Origin: Selenomonadaceae bacterium
GTDB taxonomy: Bacteria; Bacillota; Negativicutes; Selenomonadales; Selenomonadaceae
Reading direction: 5' to 3'
NCBI GenBank assembly: GCA_017549815.1
Contig: JAFYNH010000006.1
Location: 20,686 to 84,685, forward strand
Length of the DNA stretch: 64,000 bases
Positions 7,922 to 20,647 of the stretch are shown here, in pieces; the first letter of the stretch is position 1; the number at the start of each line of letters is the position of its first letter. Made by a program: the position numbers and the translations under genes. The notes beneath the pieces were generated by a model that saw only the letters and a program-made list of their open reading frames with translations, was not told the DNA's origin and searched no databases.

Positions 7922-8722
7922 GTGATAAAAATTATTCTTTCCGACATTGACGGCACCTTTCTTAATAAGGATAAGAAACCGTGCTCCCTTCATGAAAAGG
8001 CGATTAAGGCTGTCATTGCTAAGGGCTTGAAGTTTGTATTTGTCTCTGCGCGAATGCCCGAAGGAATTTATCCGATAACTGACGCGCTGGGCATGGCTCA
8101 CACGCCCGTTATCAGCTACAGCGGCGGGCTTGTCCTTACCGAGAACGAGGAAGTTCTTTTCGACAAAAAAATTTCCGCCGACGACGCTAAAAAAGTTTTG
8201 GCGGAAATGAAACGCACTTGGCAGGATATAACAATCAGTTATTATACAGGTCGCCGCTGGGTCGTTGAGGCTATTGATAAGCGCGTCGAACGCGAGATTC
8301 AAAACAGCAAAGCTCCAGTCGAGATTGGGAACTTCGACGAACTTTTAAGCGCAAATCTTTTGCCGAATAAAATTTTTATCCGTTGCGAGCCGCCGACCTG
8401 CGCGGAAATGGAACGCGAACTTGGCAAAAAATTTCCTATGCTGAACGTCGTCCGTAGTGCGCCTTATCTTTTGGAGATTATGGACAAGAGTATTTCAAAG
8501 GCGACGGGCATTGAGGTTTTGCTGAAACATTACGGCTTCACTGTCGACGAGGCGATTGCTTTTGGCGACAATTATAACGATGTCGAAATGTTCCGCTACA
8601 TTCCGCAAAGCGTAGTTATGGCTAATGCGCCCGACAAAGTTAAAAAGTTAGCCGCCGCTGTGACTGATTCCAATGAAGACGGCGGCATTTATACTTACCT
8701 TAAAAAAATCGGCGTGATTTAA
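7922..8722 (+). CDS. Cof-type HAD phosphatase, copy 2
   Basis: The protein has 266 residues with DIDGTF, VSARMPEGIYP and AFGDNYNDVEMF. It is a close paralogue of the upstream copy. The GTG start has AGGAGG eight bases upstream. Differences concentrate in the cap-domain segment around residues 110-170, where substrate choice is made in this family, so the copies may have diverged in substrate. The stop overlaps the convergent galE stop by four bases. Confidence 0.85.
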   Translation: MIKIILSDIDGTFLNKDKKPCSLHEKAIKAVIAKGLKFVFVSARMPEGIYPITDALGMAHTPVISYSGGLVLTENEEVLFDKKISADDAKKVLAEMKRTWQDITISYYTGRRWVVEAIDKRVEREIQNSKAPVEIGNFDELLSANLLPNKIFIRCEPPTCAEMERELGKKFPMLNVVRSAPYLLEIMDKSISKATGIEVLLKHYGFTVDEAIAFGDNYNDVEMFRYIPQSVVMANAPDKVKKLAAAVTDSNEDGGIYTYLKKIGVI

Positions 8723-9708
8723 TCGTTGTAACCGTTCGGATGCGACTTATGCCAATTCCAAGCGGTCGCAATAATTTTTTCTACGTTGTCGAATTGCGGA
8801 GTCCACTTCAAAATTCTCTTAGCTTTATCGCTTGAGGCAATTAATCGAGCCGGGTCGCCCGGTCGACGCGCTCCAAGCTCTTTTTTTATTTCTTGTCCCG
8901 TGACCTTTTCAGTCGCATCGATAATCTCTTTTACGGAAAAACCTTTGCCGCTCCCCAGATTGAAGAAATTCGATTCGCCGCCCCCGCGAAGATAGTTCAA
9001 GGCGCAAATGTGAGCGTCCGCCAAATCTAAAACGTGAATATAATCGCGAATACAAGTCCCGTCGGGCGTCGGATAATCGTCGCCAAAAATAGTAATATGG
9101 TCGCGCTTACCGAGCGGAACCTGTAAAACTAACGGAATCAAATGCGTTTCGGGGTGATGATCTTCGCCAATCGAACCGTCTTCAATCGCGCCCGACGCAT
9201 TAAAATATCTTAAGCTGACGTAGCGAACGCCTTGCGCCGCGCTGACTCGCTTCATCATCATTTCCATAATTAATTTGGAGTCGCCATAAGGATTAACGGG
9301 AATTGTAGCGTCGTCCTCGCTAATCGGGATTTTTTCTGGCTCGCCGTAAACCGCCGCCGTTGAACTAAAAATAATTTTATCAACGCCACACTCAGTCATA
9401 GCCTCAAGCAAAATCTGCATACCATAAACGTTGTTGTTAAAATATTTCAGCGGAAGGATAACGCTTTCGCCCGCCTCAATATAAGCCGCGAAGTGAAAAA
9501 CTGCCTCAATTTTATTCTCGGCAAAAATTTTTTTTAGTGCGTCCTTATCCCTGATGTCGCACTCATAAAATTTGACGGACGGATTAATCGCGGCACGATG
9601 ACCTTTACTTAAGTTGTCGGCGATAATAACTTCCTCGCCCGCCGCTAAGAGTTGCCTGACGGTATGCGAGCCGATATAACCCGCGCCGCCGCAAACTAAG
9701 ATTGCCAT
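8719..9708 (-). CDS. galE: UDP-glucose 4-epimerase
   Basis: The protein has 329 residues, the usual length. It interconverts UDP-glucose and UDP-galactose with bound NAD, feeding surface polysaccharide synthesis. Visible features are the Rossmann motif GGAGYIGSHT at residues 7-16, SSTAAVYG with the catalytic serine or threonine region, and YGDSK giving the YxxxK pair (Tyr141, Lys145). The start at 9708 has GGAG with good spacing. It faces the HAD genes tail to tail and has its own promoter. Confidence 0.95.
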   Translation of the reverse strand: MAILVCGGAGYIGSHTVRQLLAAGEEVIIADNLSKGHRAAINPSVKFYECDIRDKDALKKIFAENKIEAVFHFAAYIEAGESVILPLKYFNNNVYGMQILLEAMTECGVDKIIFSSTAAVYGEPEKIPISEDDATIPVNPYGDSKLIMEMMMKRVSAAQGVRYVSLRYFNASGAIEDGSIGEDHHPETHLIPLVLQVPLGKRDHITIFGDDYPTPDGTCIRDYIHVLDLADAHICALNYLRGGGESNFFNLGSGKGFSVKEIIDATEKVTGQEIKKELGARRPGDPARLIASSDKAKRILKWTPQFDNVEKIIATAWNWHKSHPNGYND

Positions 9709-9740
9709 AAAAAATTTCTCCTCTCAAAAATTTTCATGAC

Positions 9741-12204
<2,464 letters not shown>

Positions 12205-12208
<4 letters not shown>

Positions 12209-12696
12209 GGATTATCGGACTTTGGGCAATGCTGTTGATTTTGCTTTACTCCCTGCAGACTTCGCTATTGACTTATATAAGCTTTGGCGGATTCAGCGCA
12301 AATTTAATGCTCCTGCTGACGGTATCAATCGCCTTTCTGCGCGGGCACAAGTACGGAGCTTTTTTCGGATTTATGGCGGGGTTATTGCAAGATTCGACGA
12401 CGGGAAGTTATTTCGGGCTGGCGACTTTTAGTTATATGACAGTCGGGCTAATCTTCGGGAAATTTTCTGTAAATTTATTCCGAGATCAATCGCTGTTGCC
12501 GGTGATAAGTTCGATTCCCGCGCTGGTGATTCATTTCGCGATAACGATAGGATTTTTATTTTTGCTCAAATACCAAGTAGATTTGGCGCGATTTTTGCGG
12601 GAAGATTTTTGGTCTACGGCGATAATGCAGATTGTGCTTGCCTACCCCGTGCATCAAATCGTTGTGAAGTTAAACGATTATGCTAAGAGAAGGTAA
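12205..12696 (+). CDS. mreD: Rod shape-determining protein MreD
   Basis: The protein has 163 residues, almost entirely hydrophobic, with about five membrane segments, and is the usual partner after mreC. It starts with GTG at 12205 inside the mreC stop region, preceded by GAGGAGGAG. Identity rests on size, hydropathy and position; motifs are weak, as is normal for MreD. Confidence 0.9.
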
Positions 12697-12775
12697 TAGG
12701 GACTAGGGACAAGGGACTAGGTGTCAGGGGCAAAGGGCTTTTCCCTAAATCCCGACCCCTGAATCCTAAATCCTA
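12697..12775. repeat. Intergenic TAGGGACTAGG repeat element 1
   Basis: Right after the mreD stop: repeated TAGGGACTAGGGACAAGGG-like units, then complementary CCCGACCCCTGAATCCTAAA-like units. TCAGGGG/CCCCTGA can form a stem with AGGG/CCCT inside. It ends against the gatC ribosome binding site (AAGGAGG). Confidence 0.7.
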
Positions 12776-12790
12776 AGGAGGGAATTTTTT

Positions 12791-13081
12791 ATGAAGATAA
12801 GCGAACAGGACATTAAGACGGTCGCGAGCTTGTCGCGGCTTAGAATTCGCGAGGAAGAAAAGGAAGACGTACTTTTTCAGCTCAATAAAATTTTAACATA
12901 CGTCGAGAATTTGCAGACGCTTGACACGACGAACATTGAGCCGACAACTTACGCGCTCCCTATGCAAAATGTTTTCCGCGCAGATGAAGTTAAACCGTCG
13001 CTTGACAGAGAGCTTGCGTTGTCAAATGCGCCGCTCAAAGAAGACGGATATTTTAAAGTTCCGCGAGTATTGGAGGCTTGA
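12791..13081 (+). CDS. gatC: Asp/Glu-tRNA amidotransferase subunit C
   Basis: The protein has 96 residues with the typical start MKISEQDIKTVASLSRLRI and the ...TYALPMQNVFRADEV segment. GatC stabilises the GatA-GatB complex that converts Glu-tRNA(Gln) or Asp-tRNA(Asn) to the amide forms. An AAGGAGG site precedes it. The stop overlaps the gatA region. Confidence 0.95.
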   Translation: MKISEQDIKTVASLSRLRIREEEKEDVLFQLNKILTYVENLQTLDTTNIEPTTYALPMQNVFRADEVKPSLDRELALSNAPLKEDGYFKVPRVLEA

Positions 13082-13083
13082 TT

Positions 13084-14517
13084 ATGGCTTTACACGATAA
13101 AACGGCTCACGAATTGCACGACCTTTTACAAGCTAAGAAAATTTCTGCGGCGGAATTGACTGCCGATATTTTTAAGCGCATTGACGAGGCGGAAGATAAA
13201 ATCGGCGCGTATTTAACGTTGACTCGCGATAAGGCAACGGCGGACGCTAAAGCTGTCGATGATAAAATTGCTCGCGGCGAAAAAATTTTTCCGCTCGAAG
13301 GTATTCCCTGCGCGATTAAGGATAACATTTGCACCAAAGGAATTCGGACGACTTGCGCCTCGAAAATCCTTGAAAACTTTATCCCGCCCTACGACGCGAC
13401 CGCTTATAAGAAACTCGCCGCGCAGAATGTTATTGTTGTCGGCAAGGCTAATCTTGACGAATTCGCAATGGGCGGCTCAACCGAAAATTCCGGCTTTCAC
13501 GTGACGCGCAACCCGCATAATTATGATTGTGTACCGGGCGGCTCATCGGGCGGAAGTGCGGCGGCAGTCGCGGGCGGCGAGGCGATTTTTTCTCTCGGCT
13601 CCGATACTGGCGGCTCAATTCGTCAGCCTGCAAGTTTCTGCGGCGTCGTAGGATTTAAGCCCACTTACGGCAGAGTTTCGCGCTATGGCTTAGTCGCTTT
13701 TGCGTCGTCGCTCGACCAAATCGGTTCCTTTACTCATGACGTGACGGATTGCGCCTTAGTTCTTAATGCGATTTGCGGGCATGATGAAATGGATTCGACT
13801 TCGACCGCCGCGCAGGTTCCCGACTTTACTAAAAGTTTGGTCGCCGACGTTAAGGGCTTGAAAATCGGCTTGCCCGCTGAATATTTCGTTAAGGGTATCG
13901 ACGCCGAAGTTGAGACGGCTGTCCGCAACGTCGCCAAGAAATTTGAAAGTCTCGGCGCGGAGATTGTCGAAATAAGTTTGCCGCATACCGAATACGCAAT
14001 TTCGACTTACTATCTGATTGCGCCCGCCGAAGCCGCTACAAATCTTGAACGTTATGACGGCGTGAGTTATGGGGCGCGGGTTGACGGCGCGGACGTTGTC
14101 GAAATGATGACGAATACCCGCACAGAGAAATTTGGCGCGGAAGTCAAACGCCGCATTATGATTGGCAACTATGCACTTAGCGCGGGCTACTACGACGCTT
14201 ATTATCTTAAGGCTCTCAAAGTTCGGACGTTGATTCAAAAGGATTTCATTGACGCTTTTAAGAATGTCGATTTGATTTTGACGCCGACAACGCCTAATGC
14301 CGCGTTCAAGCTCGGCGAAATGACTTCCGACCCGCTCAAAATGTACTTGCAAGATATTTGTACCGTTCCTGTAAATATCGCGGGTTTGCCGGGCGTCTCG
14401 GTTCCTTGCGGCTTTAATAAAAGTAATTTGCCGCTCGGTTTCCAATTAATCGGCAAAGCTCTTGACGAAGAAACTATTTTGCGTGCGGCGTATACTTATG
14501 AAGTAAACGGCTTGTAA
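13084..14517 (+). CDS. gatA: Asp/Glu-tRNA amidotransferase subunit A
   Basis: The protein has 477 residues of the amidase-signature family. The Ser-cisSer-Lys machinery is visible: AIKDNI with the catalytic lysine near residue 78, GGSSGGSAAAVAGG near 152-165, and GSDTGGSIRQPASFCG with the nucleophile near 175. It releases ammonia from glutamine for transamidation. ATG at 13084 has GGAGG seven bases upstream; a TTG at 13078 is also in frame but overlaps gatC. gatB, usually next, is absent: tig follows instead. Confidence 0.95.
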   Translation: MALHDKTAHELHDLLQAKKISAAELTADIFKRIDEAEDKIGAYLTLTRDKATADAKAVDDKIARGEKIFPLEGIPCAIKDNICTKGIRTTCASKILENFIPPYDATAYKKLAAQNVIVVGKANLDEFAMGGSTENSGFHVTRNPHNYDCVPGGSSGGSAAAVAGGEAIFSLGSDTGGSIRQPASFCGVVGFKPTYGRVSRYGLVAFASSLDQIGSFTHDVTDCALVLNAICGHDEMDSTSTAAQVPDFTKSLVADVKGLKIGLPAEYFVKGIDAEVETAVRNVAKKFESLGAEIVEISLPHTEYAISTYYLIAPAEAATNLERYDGVSYGARVDGADVVEMMTNTRTEKFGAEVKRRIMIGNYALSAGYYDAYYLKALKVRTLIQKDFIDAFKNVDLILTPTTPNAAFKLGEMTSDPLKMYLQDICTVPVNIAGLPGVSVPCGFNKSNLPLGFQLIGKALDEETILRAAYTYEVNGL

Positions 14518-14540
14518 TTTTAAAAAACTTATGCTAGTAT
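14512..14540 (+). promoter_or_regulatory. tig promoter
   Basis: TTGTAA, 17 bases, TAGTAT preceded by TGC (extended -10). It overlaps the end of gatA and lies 43 bases before tig. Confidence 0.5.
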
Positions 14541-14583
14541 TATCGCCGCATTGCACAAAGAATTAGGAGGCTATCATTAAAGT

Positions 14584-15960
14584 ATGAAACTCACTCAGAA
14601 AAAAATAGACGATTATAATATCGAATTGACCGTCGAAGTAGAGGCGGCTGAATTCTCCAAAGAAATTAAACGTGCCGCGAAATTGCTCAGCGACCGCGTA
14701 AGCATTCCCGGTTTCCGCAAGGGCAAAGTTCCGCAAAAAATTCTTGAACAACACATTGGCAAGGACGGTCTCATTAACGAGGCGTCTGATATGCTCATTC
14801 AAAAATCCACCCGCGAGGCTCTTAGAATTTTAGGTTTGACGCCCGTCAGCGAAAATAAAGCGGATGTCGTCACGAACAAGGAAGGCGAGAATTTCGTCTT
14901 CACGCTGACTTTTGTCCCCTTCCCGGAAGTTACGCTCGGCGAATATAAAAATCTTGAGGCTGAAAAAGTCGTTGAGCCTGTCACCGACGAAGAAGTTGAT
15001 AAACAAGTCGAGGCAATGCGCGGACATCATGCCAACTTAATCGACGCGGCTGAAGGCGACGCCATTGTTGACGGCGACTTTATCACGCTGGATTATACGG
15101 GCACGGTTGACGGTGAAAAATTTGCAGGTGGCGAGGCTAAAGACCAGCCGTTGGAAATCGGCTCGCATAAATTTATCGGCGACTTCGAGGAACAACTTAT
15201 CGGCGCAAAAGTCGGCGAGGAGCGCACTGTTAAAGTCACTTTCCCCGAAGATTATCACGGCAAAGACGTTGCGGGTAAGGACGCCGAATTTGCTTGCAAA
15301 ATCAACAGCATCAAACACCGCGAACTTCCCGAACTTAACGACGAGTTCATTCAAAAAATCAGCACCTTCAAGACCGTCGACGAATATAAAGCCGACATTC
15401 GCAAGAACATGGAAACCAACGCCGAACGCCGCGCAGTCGAGGCTCAAGGGCAAGCGGTTATCGAAAAAGCCGTTGCGAATATGACGATTGATTTGCCGCC
15501 CGTCATGATTGAAAATCGTATAACTCAAATGATTAACGAGTTCGACGCGAATCTCCGGACGCAAGGCATTAACATTCAACAATACATGGCGTTTTCGGGA
15601 ATCGAAATGGAAAAACTGCGCGAGGATTATCGCGAAGCCGCCAAGAAAAATGTTTTAACCGACATAATGCTTGAGAAAGTCGCGGACGTTGAAAACATTA
15701 CGGCGGCTCAATCCGAAATCGATTTTGAAATCGCGATGATGGCGCAAATGTATCGTATGCAGCCGAAACAAATCGCAAAGTATCTTACAGAAAACGGGCA
15801 ACTTCCCAACATTGCAAGTTCAATTCGCCGCCGCAAGGCAACAAAATTTATCTTGGACAATATGGCGGGCGCAAAAAAAGTTGAGGAAACAGCGGCTCCC
15901 GTTGAAGAGGTTAAAGAACCGACAGAAACTAAAGAGACTACGGAAACTAAAGAAGATTAA
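14584..15960 (+). CDS. tig: Trigger factor (ribosome-associated chaperone and prolyl isomerase)
   Basis: The protein has 458 residues. The N-terminal ribosome-binding domain carries GFRKGKVP (about residues 43-50). The central FKBP-type domain (about 150-250) includes DFITLDYTGTVDGEKF and EQLIGAKVGEERTV. The helical C-terminal domain ends in an acidic repeated tail of Glu, Thr and Lys. It folds nascent chains at the ribosome exit. AGGAGG lies about 13 bases before the ATG, unusually far, but an in-frame TAA just upstream leaves no earlier start. Confidence 0.96.
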   Translation: MKLTQKKIDDYNIELTVEVEAAEFSKEIKRAAKLLSDRVSIPGFRKGKVPQKILEQHIGKDGLINEASDMLIQKSTREALRILGLTPVSENKADVVTNKEGENFVFTLTFVPFPEVTLGEYKNLEAEKVVEPVTDEEVDKQVEAMRGHHANLIDAAEGDAIVDGDFITLDYTGTVDGEKFAGGEAKDQPLEIGSHKFIGDFEEQLIGAKVGEERTVKVTFPEDYHGKDVAGKDAEFACKINSIKHRELPELNDEFIQKISTFKTVDEYKADIRKNMETNAERRAVEAQGQAVIEKAVANMTIDLPPVMIENRITQMINEFDANLRTQGINIQQYMAFSGIEMEKLREDYREAAKKNVLTDIMLEKVADVENITAAQSEIDFEIAMMAQMYRMQPKQIAKYLTENGQLPNIASSIRRRKATKFILDNMAGAKKVEETAAPVEEVKEPTETKETTETKED

Positions 15961-15969
15961 ACATTTTCT

Positions 15970-15999
15970 AAGGGCGTGAAAGTTAAGACGCCCTTTTTT
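15970..15999 (+). terminator. Intrinsic terminator between tig and clpP
   Basis: AAGGGCGT (15970-15977) pairs perfectly with ACGCCCTT (15988-15995), followed by a T run. clpP must be read through it or have a promoter I could not place. Confidence 0.8.
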
Positions 16000-16023
16000 A
16001 AAAAAATTTTTGAGGTGAACATT

Positions 16024-16620
16024 ATGTCTTACTATGTGCCGATGGTTATCGAAAAGACAAGTTACGGCGAACGCGCCTACGATATTTATTCCCGCCTTCT
16101 CAAGGATAGGATTGTCTTTTTGGGTGGTCCGATTAATGATGATGTTGCCAATTCGGTTGTCGCGCAACTCCTTTTCCTTGAAAGCGAAGACCCTGACAAA
16201 GATATTCACCTTTACATTAATAGTCCCGGTGGCGTTGTGACGGCGGGGCTTGCGATTTATGATACAATGCAGTATATTAAACCCGACGTTTCGACAATTT
16301 GTATCGGGCAGGCGGCAAGTATGGGTTCTTTGCTCCTTACGTCGGGCGCGAAGGGAAAGAGATTTGCGTTGCCGCTGGCGAGGATTATGATTCATCAACC
16401 GTTAGGCGGAGCAAGTGGTCAATCAACCGATATTCAAATCCAAGCGCGAGAAATTTTGAGACTGCGCGAAGTCGGCAACGATATTCTGTGCAGACATACG
16501 GGGCAGCCGAGAGAAAAAGTTATGGCTGATACCGAGCGCGATAACTTCATGACGGCAGAGGACGCCAAAGCTTACGGCTTGATTGACGACGTTATCAGCA
16601 GACCGTTAGCTAGGGACTAG
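16024..16620 (+). CDS. clpP: ATP-dependent Clp protease proteolytic subunit
   Basis: The protein has 198 residues. The catalytic triad is visible: Ser99 in GQAASMGS, His124 in IMIHQP and an Asp near 173 in the TERDNF segment. It forms the double-heptamer chamber fed by ClpX. The start at 16024 has GAGGTG upstream. The last three sense codons and stop (GCT AGG GAC TAG) belong to an intergenic repeat copy, so the extreme C terminus (ARD) was supplied by the repeat. Confidence 0.97.
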   Translation: MSYYVPMVIEKTSYGERAYDIYSRLLKDRIVFLGGPINDDVANSVVAQLLFLESEDPDKDIHLYINSPGGVVTAGLAIYDTMQYIKPDVSTICIGQAASMGSLLLTSGAKGKRFALPLARIMIHQPLGGASGQSTDIQIQAREILRLREVGNDILCRHTGQPREKVMADTERDNFMTAEDAKAYGLIDDVISRPLARD

Positions 16621-16680
16621 GAACTAGTTGTTGGGAACTAGGGACTAGACTAGTTCCCAGTTCCTAATTCCTAATAACTA
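16609..16680. repeat. Intergenic TAGGGACTAG repeat element 2
   Basis: Units TAGGGACTAGGAACTAG and GGGAACTAGGGACTAG are followed by inverted CTAGTTCCCAGTTCCTAA, able to pair as GGGAACTAG/CTAGTTCCC. It overlaps the clpP stop and ends near the clpX ribosome binding site. Confidence 0.75.
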
Positions 16681-16695
16681 AAAGGGGGTGCAAGC

Positions 16696-17979
16696 GTGTT
16701 AAAGTTTGGAAACGACCGCGCCGCGTTAAAATGTTCATTTTGCGGGAAGTCCGAGCACAGCGTAAGAAAATTAATCGCTGGCTCCGGCGTTTACATTTGC
16801 GATAATTGCGTCGAACTCTGCAACGAACTTTTGCAAAAAGATTTAGACGACGACGACGAGGAAATAGTCGGTACCGATAAAATGCCCAAGCCTAAAGAAA
16901 TTTGCGCCAAACTCGACGAATATGTAATCGGGCAGACGGAGGCTAAGAAAACTATTTCGGTTGCCGTTTATAATCACTACAAGCGAATCGGACATAACCC
17001 CGTTGGCAGGGAAGGGCTAGAGTTGCAGAAATCCAATATCTTGATGATTGGCCCGACGGGTAGCGGTAAAACTCTTTTGGCGCAGACGTTATCTAAGATT
17101 TTAAATGTGCCGCTTGCGATAGTCGACGCGAATTCTTTAACGGAAGCGGGCTACGTCGGCGAAGACGCGGAAGACGTTTTACTCGCGCTTATCCAAGCCG
17201 CAAAAGGTGACGTGTACAAGGCGGAACACGGAATAATTTACATAGACGAAGTTGACAAAATCGCCCGCAAGCCCGGCATGTATCGCGATATTTCGGGCGA
17301 AGGCGTTCAGCAAGCCCTTTTAAAAATTTTGGAAGGTACTCGCGTCAACGTTCCTATTCCGAACAATAATAATAATCGTCACGGGCAGAGCGGACAAAGT
17401 CAGCAACCCGAATTCGTCACTATGGACACTAAAAATATTTTGTTCATATGCGGCGGCGCGTTTAACGAGTTGGATAAAGTCATTGAGGCGCGGACGCGGG
17501 GCAGTCAGCTTGGTTTCGGTTCAAAAGTCGTTTCAAAGGAAGAAAAAGATGTCGGGCGAACGTTAAAAGATGTCTTGCCGGACGACTTGATAAAAGACGG
17601 GCTTATCCCCGAATTCGTCGGACGCTTGCCGATAATTGTAACGCTCGACGCGCTTGACGAAAAAGCCTTGATAAAAATTTTAACCAAGCCGAAAAACGCG
17701 CTGATTAAACAATATCAAAAGCTCATGGAAATGGACGGCTCAAAGCTCACTTTCGACGACGAGGCACTCCAACTGATAGCGCAAGAGGCGATTCAACGCA
17801 AGACGGGCGCACGCGGTTTAAGGTCGATACTTGAACGGGTTATGCGCAATGTAATGTACGAAGTGCCGAGTATAGGCGGCAACACGCTTTGCAACGTCAC
17901 TAAGGAAGATATTTTGTATAATCAGGAGCCAAAGCTCAGAGCGAATACCAAAAGGGTTAAGAGAACAACGAACGGATAA
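16696..17979 (+). CDS. clpX: ATP-dependent Clp protease ATP-binding subunit ClpX
   Basis: The protein has 427 residues. An N-terminal zinc-binding domain (CSFCGKSE...CDNCVELC) binds adaptors and substrates. The AAA+ core has Walker A GPTGSGKT near residue 119 and Walker [11 protein letters not shown] near 181, then [10 protein letters not shown] (sensor 2). It unfolds tagged proteins for ClpP. It starts with GTG at 16696 behind AAAGGGGGTG, and an Asn-rich loop ([10 protein letters not shown]) lies in the pore region. Standard clpP-clpX order. Confidence 0.97.
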   Translation: MLKFGNDRAALKCSFCGKSEHSVRKLIAGSGVYICDNCVELCNELLQKDLDDDDEEIVGTDKMPKPKEICAKLDEYVIGQTEAKKTISVAVYNHYKRIGHNPVGREGLELQKSNILMIGPTGSGKTLLAQTLSKILNVPLAIVDANSLTEAGYVGEDAEDVLLALIQAAKGDVYKAEHGIIYIDEVDKIARKPGMYRDISGEGVQQALLKILEGTRVNVPIPNNNNNRHGQSGQSQQPEFVTMDTKNILFICGGAFNELDKVIEARTRGSQLGFGSKVVSKEEKDVGRTLKDVLPDDLIKDGLIPEFVGRLPIIVTLDALDEKALIKILTKPKNALIKQYQKLMEMDGSKLTFDDEALQLIAQEAIQRKTGARGLRSILERVMRNVMYEVPSIGGNTLCNVTKEDILYNQEPKLRANTKRVKRTTNG

Positions 17980-17982
17980 ATT

Positions 17983-18054
17983 TTAGGGACTGGGGACGTA
18001 GGGACTTGGGACTAGGAGTTGTTAGTTTCTAGTCCTTAGTCCCTATTCCCTTAA
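17983..18054. repeat. Intergenic TAGGGACT repeat element 3
   Basis: TAGGGACTGGGGACGTAGGG and GGGACTAGGAGT units are followed by inverted CTAGTCCTTAGTCCCTATTC, giving a large potential hairpin. It ends just before the lon ribosome binding site AAGGAGG. Confidence 0.75.
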
Positions 18055-18070
18055 AAAGGAGGAAATTTGC

Positions 18071-20389
18071 ATGGCTGAAAAAATAAATTTGCCGCTCGTG
18101 CCGCTAAGGGGAGTAGTCGTCTTTCCCAACATGATAATGCACCTCGACGTTGGGCGCGACACTTCGGTCAATGCACTTGAGGCGGCAATGGTTGGCAACA
18201 AACGAGTTTTTCTTGTAGCGCAAATGGATATTGATAACGATTCGCCCGGCGAAGAAGACCTTTATGAAGTCGGCACGATTTCGGAGATTCGGCAGATAAT
18301 CAAGTTGCCCGACGGAAATGTTCGGGTTTTAGTCGAGGGCATGAGTCGCGGCGTTATGTTGGAGTATCGCGAGCTGGAAGATAAAAATTATGTCGAGGCT
18401 GAAATTGAAGTTCACGAGGACACTTGGAGCGACACATTGGAGACGGAAGCACTGGTTCGCGGCGTCGTTCATGAATTTGAAGAGTGGGTTAAGCTAAGTA
18501 AAAAAATTCCGTCTGAAACTTTCGTAGCGGTGACGATACTTGAAGATTTCGGGCGGCTAGCGGATTTGATAGCGAGTCATTTGAATTTGAAATTGGATTC
18601 TAAGCAGGAGATTTTGAATTGCTTAGACGTTGAGGAGCGGCTTGAAAAACTTTATAAAATTTTGGCGCGTGAGCTTGAAGTTTTGCAAATGGAGTTTCAG
18701 ATAAATACGCGCGTCCGCAATCAAATGGAAAAAATGCAGAAGGATCATTATCTGCGCGAGCAACTCAAGGCGATTCATAAAGAACTTGGCGAAGATGAAG
18801 ACGTTGCGGAAGAAGTTTCAGAGTATCGCCAAAAAATTGCGGAGGGCGATTATCCCGACGAAGTCAAAGAAATTTTGGATAAGGAATTGAAACGCTTAGA
18901 GCGGATACCGTCAATGGCGTCGGAGGGCAACGTTATTCGCACTTATATTGAGTGGCTAATTGATTTGCCTTGGAAAGTTTCTTCGGAAGATTCAATGGAC
19001 ATAACAGAGGCGGCGAAAATTCTTGACGCAGATCATTACGGTTTGGAGAAAGTCAAGGAGCGCATTTTAGATTTTCTCGCCGTGAAAGTTTTGACAAAGG
19101 ATAAACCCGCGCCGATTTTATGTTTAGTCGGACCTCCGGGCGTCGGTAAAACTTCTTTGGCGTCGTCGGTTGCGAAGGCTACGGGCAGAAAATTTATTCG
19201 GGCGAGTTTAGGCGGCATACGCGACGAGGCTGAAATTCGCGGGCACAGGCGGACTTATGTCGGAGCAATGCCCGGCAGAATTATTCAAGGCTTAAAAAAG
19301 GCGGGCACGAACAATCCCGTTTTTCTGCTTGACGAAATCGATAAACTTGGGAAGGACGGTTATGCGGGAGATCCGTCGGCGGCATTGCTTGAAGTGCTTG
19401 ACCCCGCGCAGAATAATTCTTTTAACGACCATTATATTGACACGCCGTTTGATTTGTCGAAAGTGCTTTGGATTGTGACGGCGAACAGTCTTTCCACGAT
19501 ACCTAAGCCGTTGCGCGACAGAATGGAAATTATTACGCTGTCGAGCTACACGGAGAACGAGAAATTTGAAATTGCCCGCCGTTACTTAACTAAGCGGCAG
19601 AAAGAAGAAAACGGACTTAAGAAAGGCGACGTAGTTTTTGCTAAGGGCGTCCTTCAAGAAATTATTGCGGAATACACGCGGGAATCGGGCGTTCGTGAGC
19701 TTGAACGGATAATCGGGCGTGCATGTCGGAAAGCGGCTCGCAAAATTGTCGAGGGGCATGAGGGCGTTGTCTACGTTACGAAAAAAAATCTGCGCGACTT
19801 CATAGGTCGTCCGAAATTTTTACAAACACGCGCCGAAAAGCAACCGCAAATCGGAGTATCAACGGGCATGGCGTGGACGGAAGTCGGCGGCGACATTCTC
19901 CCGACTGAGGCGATAGTTTTAAAGGGCAACGGCAAACTTTTATTGACGGGGCATTTGGGCGACGTTATGCAGGAGTCCGCGCAGGCAGGATTAACTTATA
20001 TACGCAGTCGCAGTGACTTGATGAAACTCGACGACGACTTTTACGAGAAAAATGATATTCATGTTCACGTTCCCGAAGGCGCGGTTCCAAAAGATGGTCC
20101 AAGCGCGGGAATAACTATGGCAACCGCAATGATTTCTGCTTTGACCAAGAAAAAAGTCCGCAGTGATGTCGCTATGACGGGCGAAATTACTCTGCGCGGA
20201 AACGTCTTGCCGATAGGCGGGCTTAAGGAAAAAGTTTTGGCGGCTTATCGCGAAGGTATGCACACGATTATTTTACCGAAAGAAAACGCGCCCGATATTG
20301 AAGATATTCCAGAAAGCGTTCGCGAGAAATTGGAATTCGTGCCCGTAGAAAATATGGACGAAGTTTTGAAGACTGCGTTAATTCAGTGA
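18071..20389 (+). CDS. lon: ATP-dependent protease Lon (LonA)
   Basis: The protein has 772 residues. The N-terminal substrate-binding domain occupies about residues 1-205, then a helical linker. The AAA+ domain has Walker A GPPGVGKT near 356 and Walker [10 protein letters not shown]. The C-terminal protease domain has the catalytic serine in [10 protein letters not shown] (about 678) and lysine in [10 protein letters not shown] (about 718). It degrades misfolded and regulatory proteins, including antitoxins. The toxin-antitoxin-like genes follow within 11 bases. Confidence 0.97.
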   Translation: MAEKINLPLVPLRGVVVFPNMIMHLDVGRDTSVNALEAAMVGNKRVFLVAQMDIDNDSPGEEDLYEVGTISEIRQIIKLPDGNVRVLVEGMSRGVMLEYRELEDKNYVEAEIEVHEDTWSDTLETEALVRGVVHEFEEWVKLSKKIPSETFVAVTILEDFGRLADLIASHLNLKLDSKQEILNCLDVEERLEKLYKILARELEVLQMEFQINTRVRNQMEKMQKDHYLREQLKAIHKELGEDEDVAEEVSEYRQKIAEGDYPDEVKEILDKELKRLERIPSMASEGNVIRTYIEWLIDLPWKVSSEDSMDITEAAKILDADHYGLEKVKERILDFLAVKVLTKDKPAPILCLVGPPGVGKTSLASSVAKATGRKFIRASLGGIRDEAEIRGHRRTYVGAMPGRIIQGLKKAGTNNPVFLLDEIDKLGKDGYAGDPSAALLEVLDPAQNNSFNDHYIDTPFDLSKVLWIVTANSLSTIPKPLRDRMEIITLSSYTENEKFEIARRYLTKRQKEENGLKKGDVVFAKGVLQEIIAEYTRESGVRELERIIGRACRKAARKIVEGHEGVVYVTKKNLRDFIGRPKFLQTRAEKQPQIGVSTGMAWTEVGGDILPTEAIVLKGNGKLLLTGHLGDVMQESAQAGLTYIRSRSDLMKLDDDFYEKNDIHVHVPEGAVPKDGPSAGITMATAMISALTKKKVRSDVAMTGEITLRGNVLPIGGLKEKVLAAYREGMHTIILPKENAPDIEDIPESVREKLEFVPVENMDEVLKTALIQ

Positions 20390-20399
20390 GGTTTTAACA

Positions 20400-20642
20400 A
20401 TGGAAAATCATGATGAAGTTGCTACGACTGAAGAAAAGCCTAAAAAAATTTTGGTGACGAATACATTTTTGAATAGTCTTCTTCTTGATTCTGATGAATT
20501 GCCTTCGCTTGAAGAACAAATTGTTGCGGCTTGTAAGGAAATCAATTTAATGCGCAAAGGTTTGTTGCCCGAAAAAACGTGGGACGACCTTAAAGCCGAA
20601 CTCGAAGAAGATTTTGACGAAGACAACAACGAGGAGGAATGA
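20400..20642 (+). CDS. Small acidic antitoxin-like protein, paralogue 1
   Basis: The protein has 80 residues. It shares the core CKEINLMRKGLLP with the next gene and has acidic ends. I know similar short proteins only as companions of RelE/HigB-type toxins, so antitoxin is an inference from context. It starts 11 bases after lon with a GAGG site. The stop overlaps the next gene's leader. The N-terminal half contains no obvious DNA-binding fold. Confidence 0.6.
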   Translation: MENHDEVATTEEKPKKILVTNTFLNSLLLDSDELPSLEEQIVAACKEINLMRKGLLPEKTWDDLKAELEEDFDEDNNEEE

Positions 20643-20647
20643 TTTTT

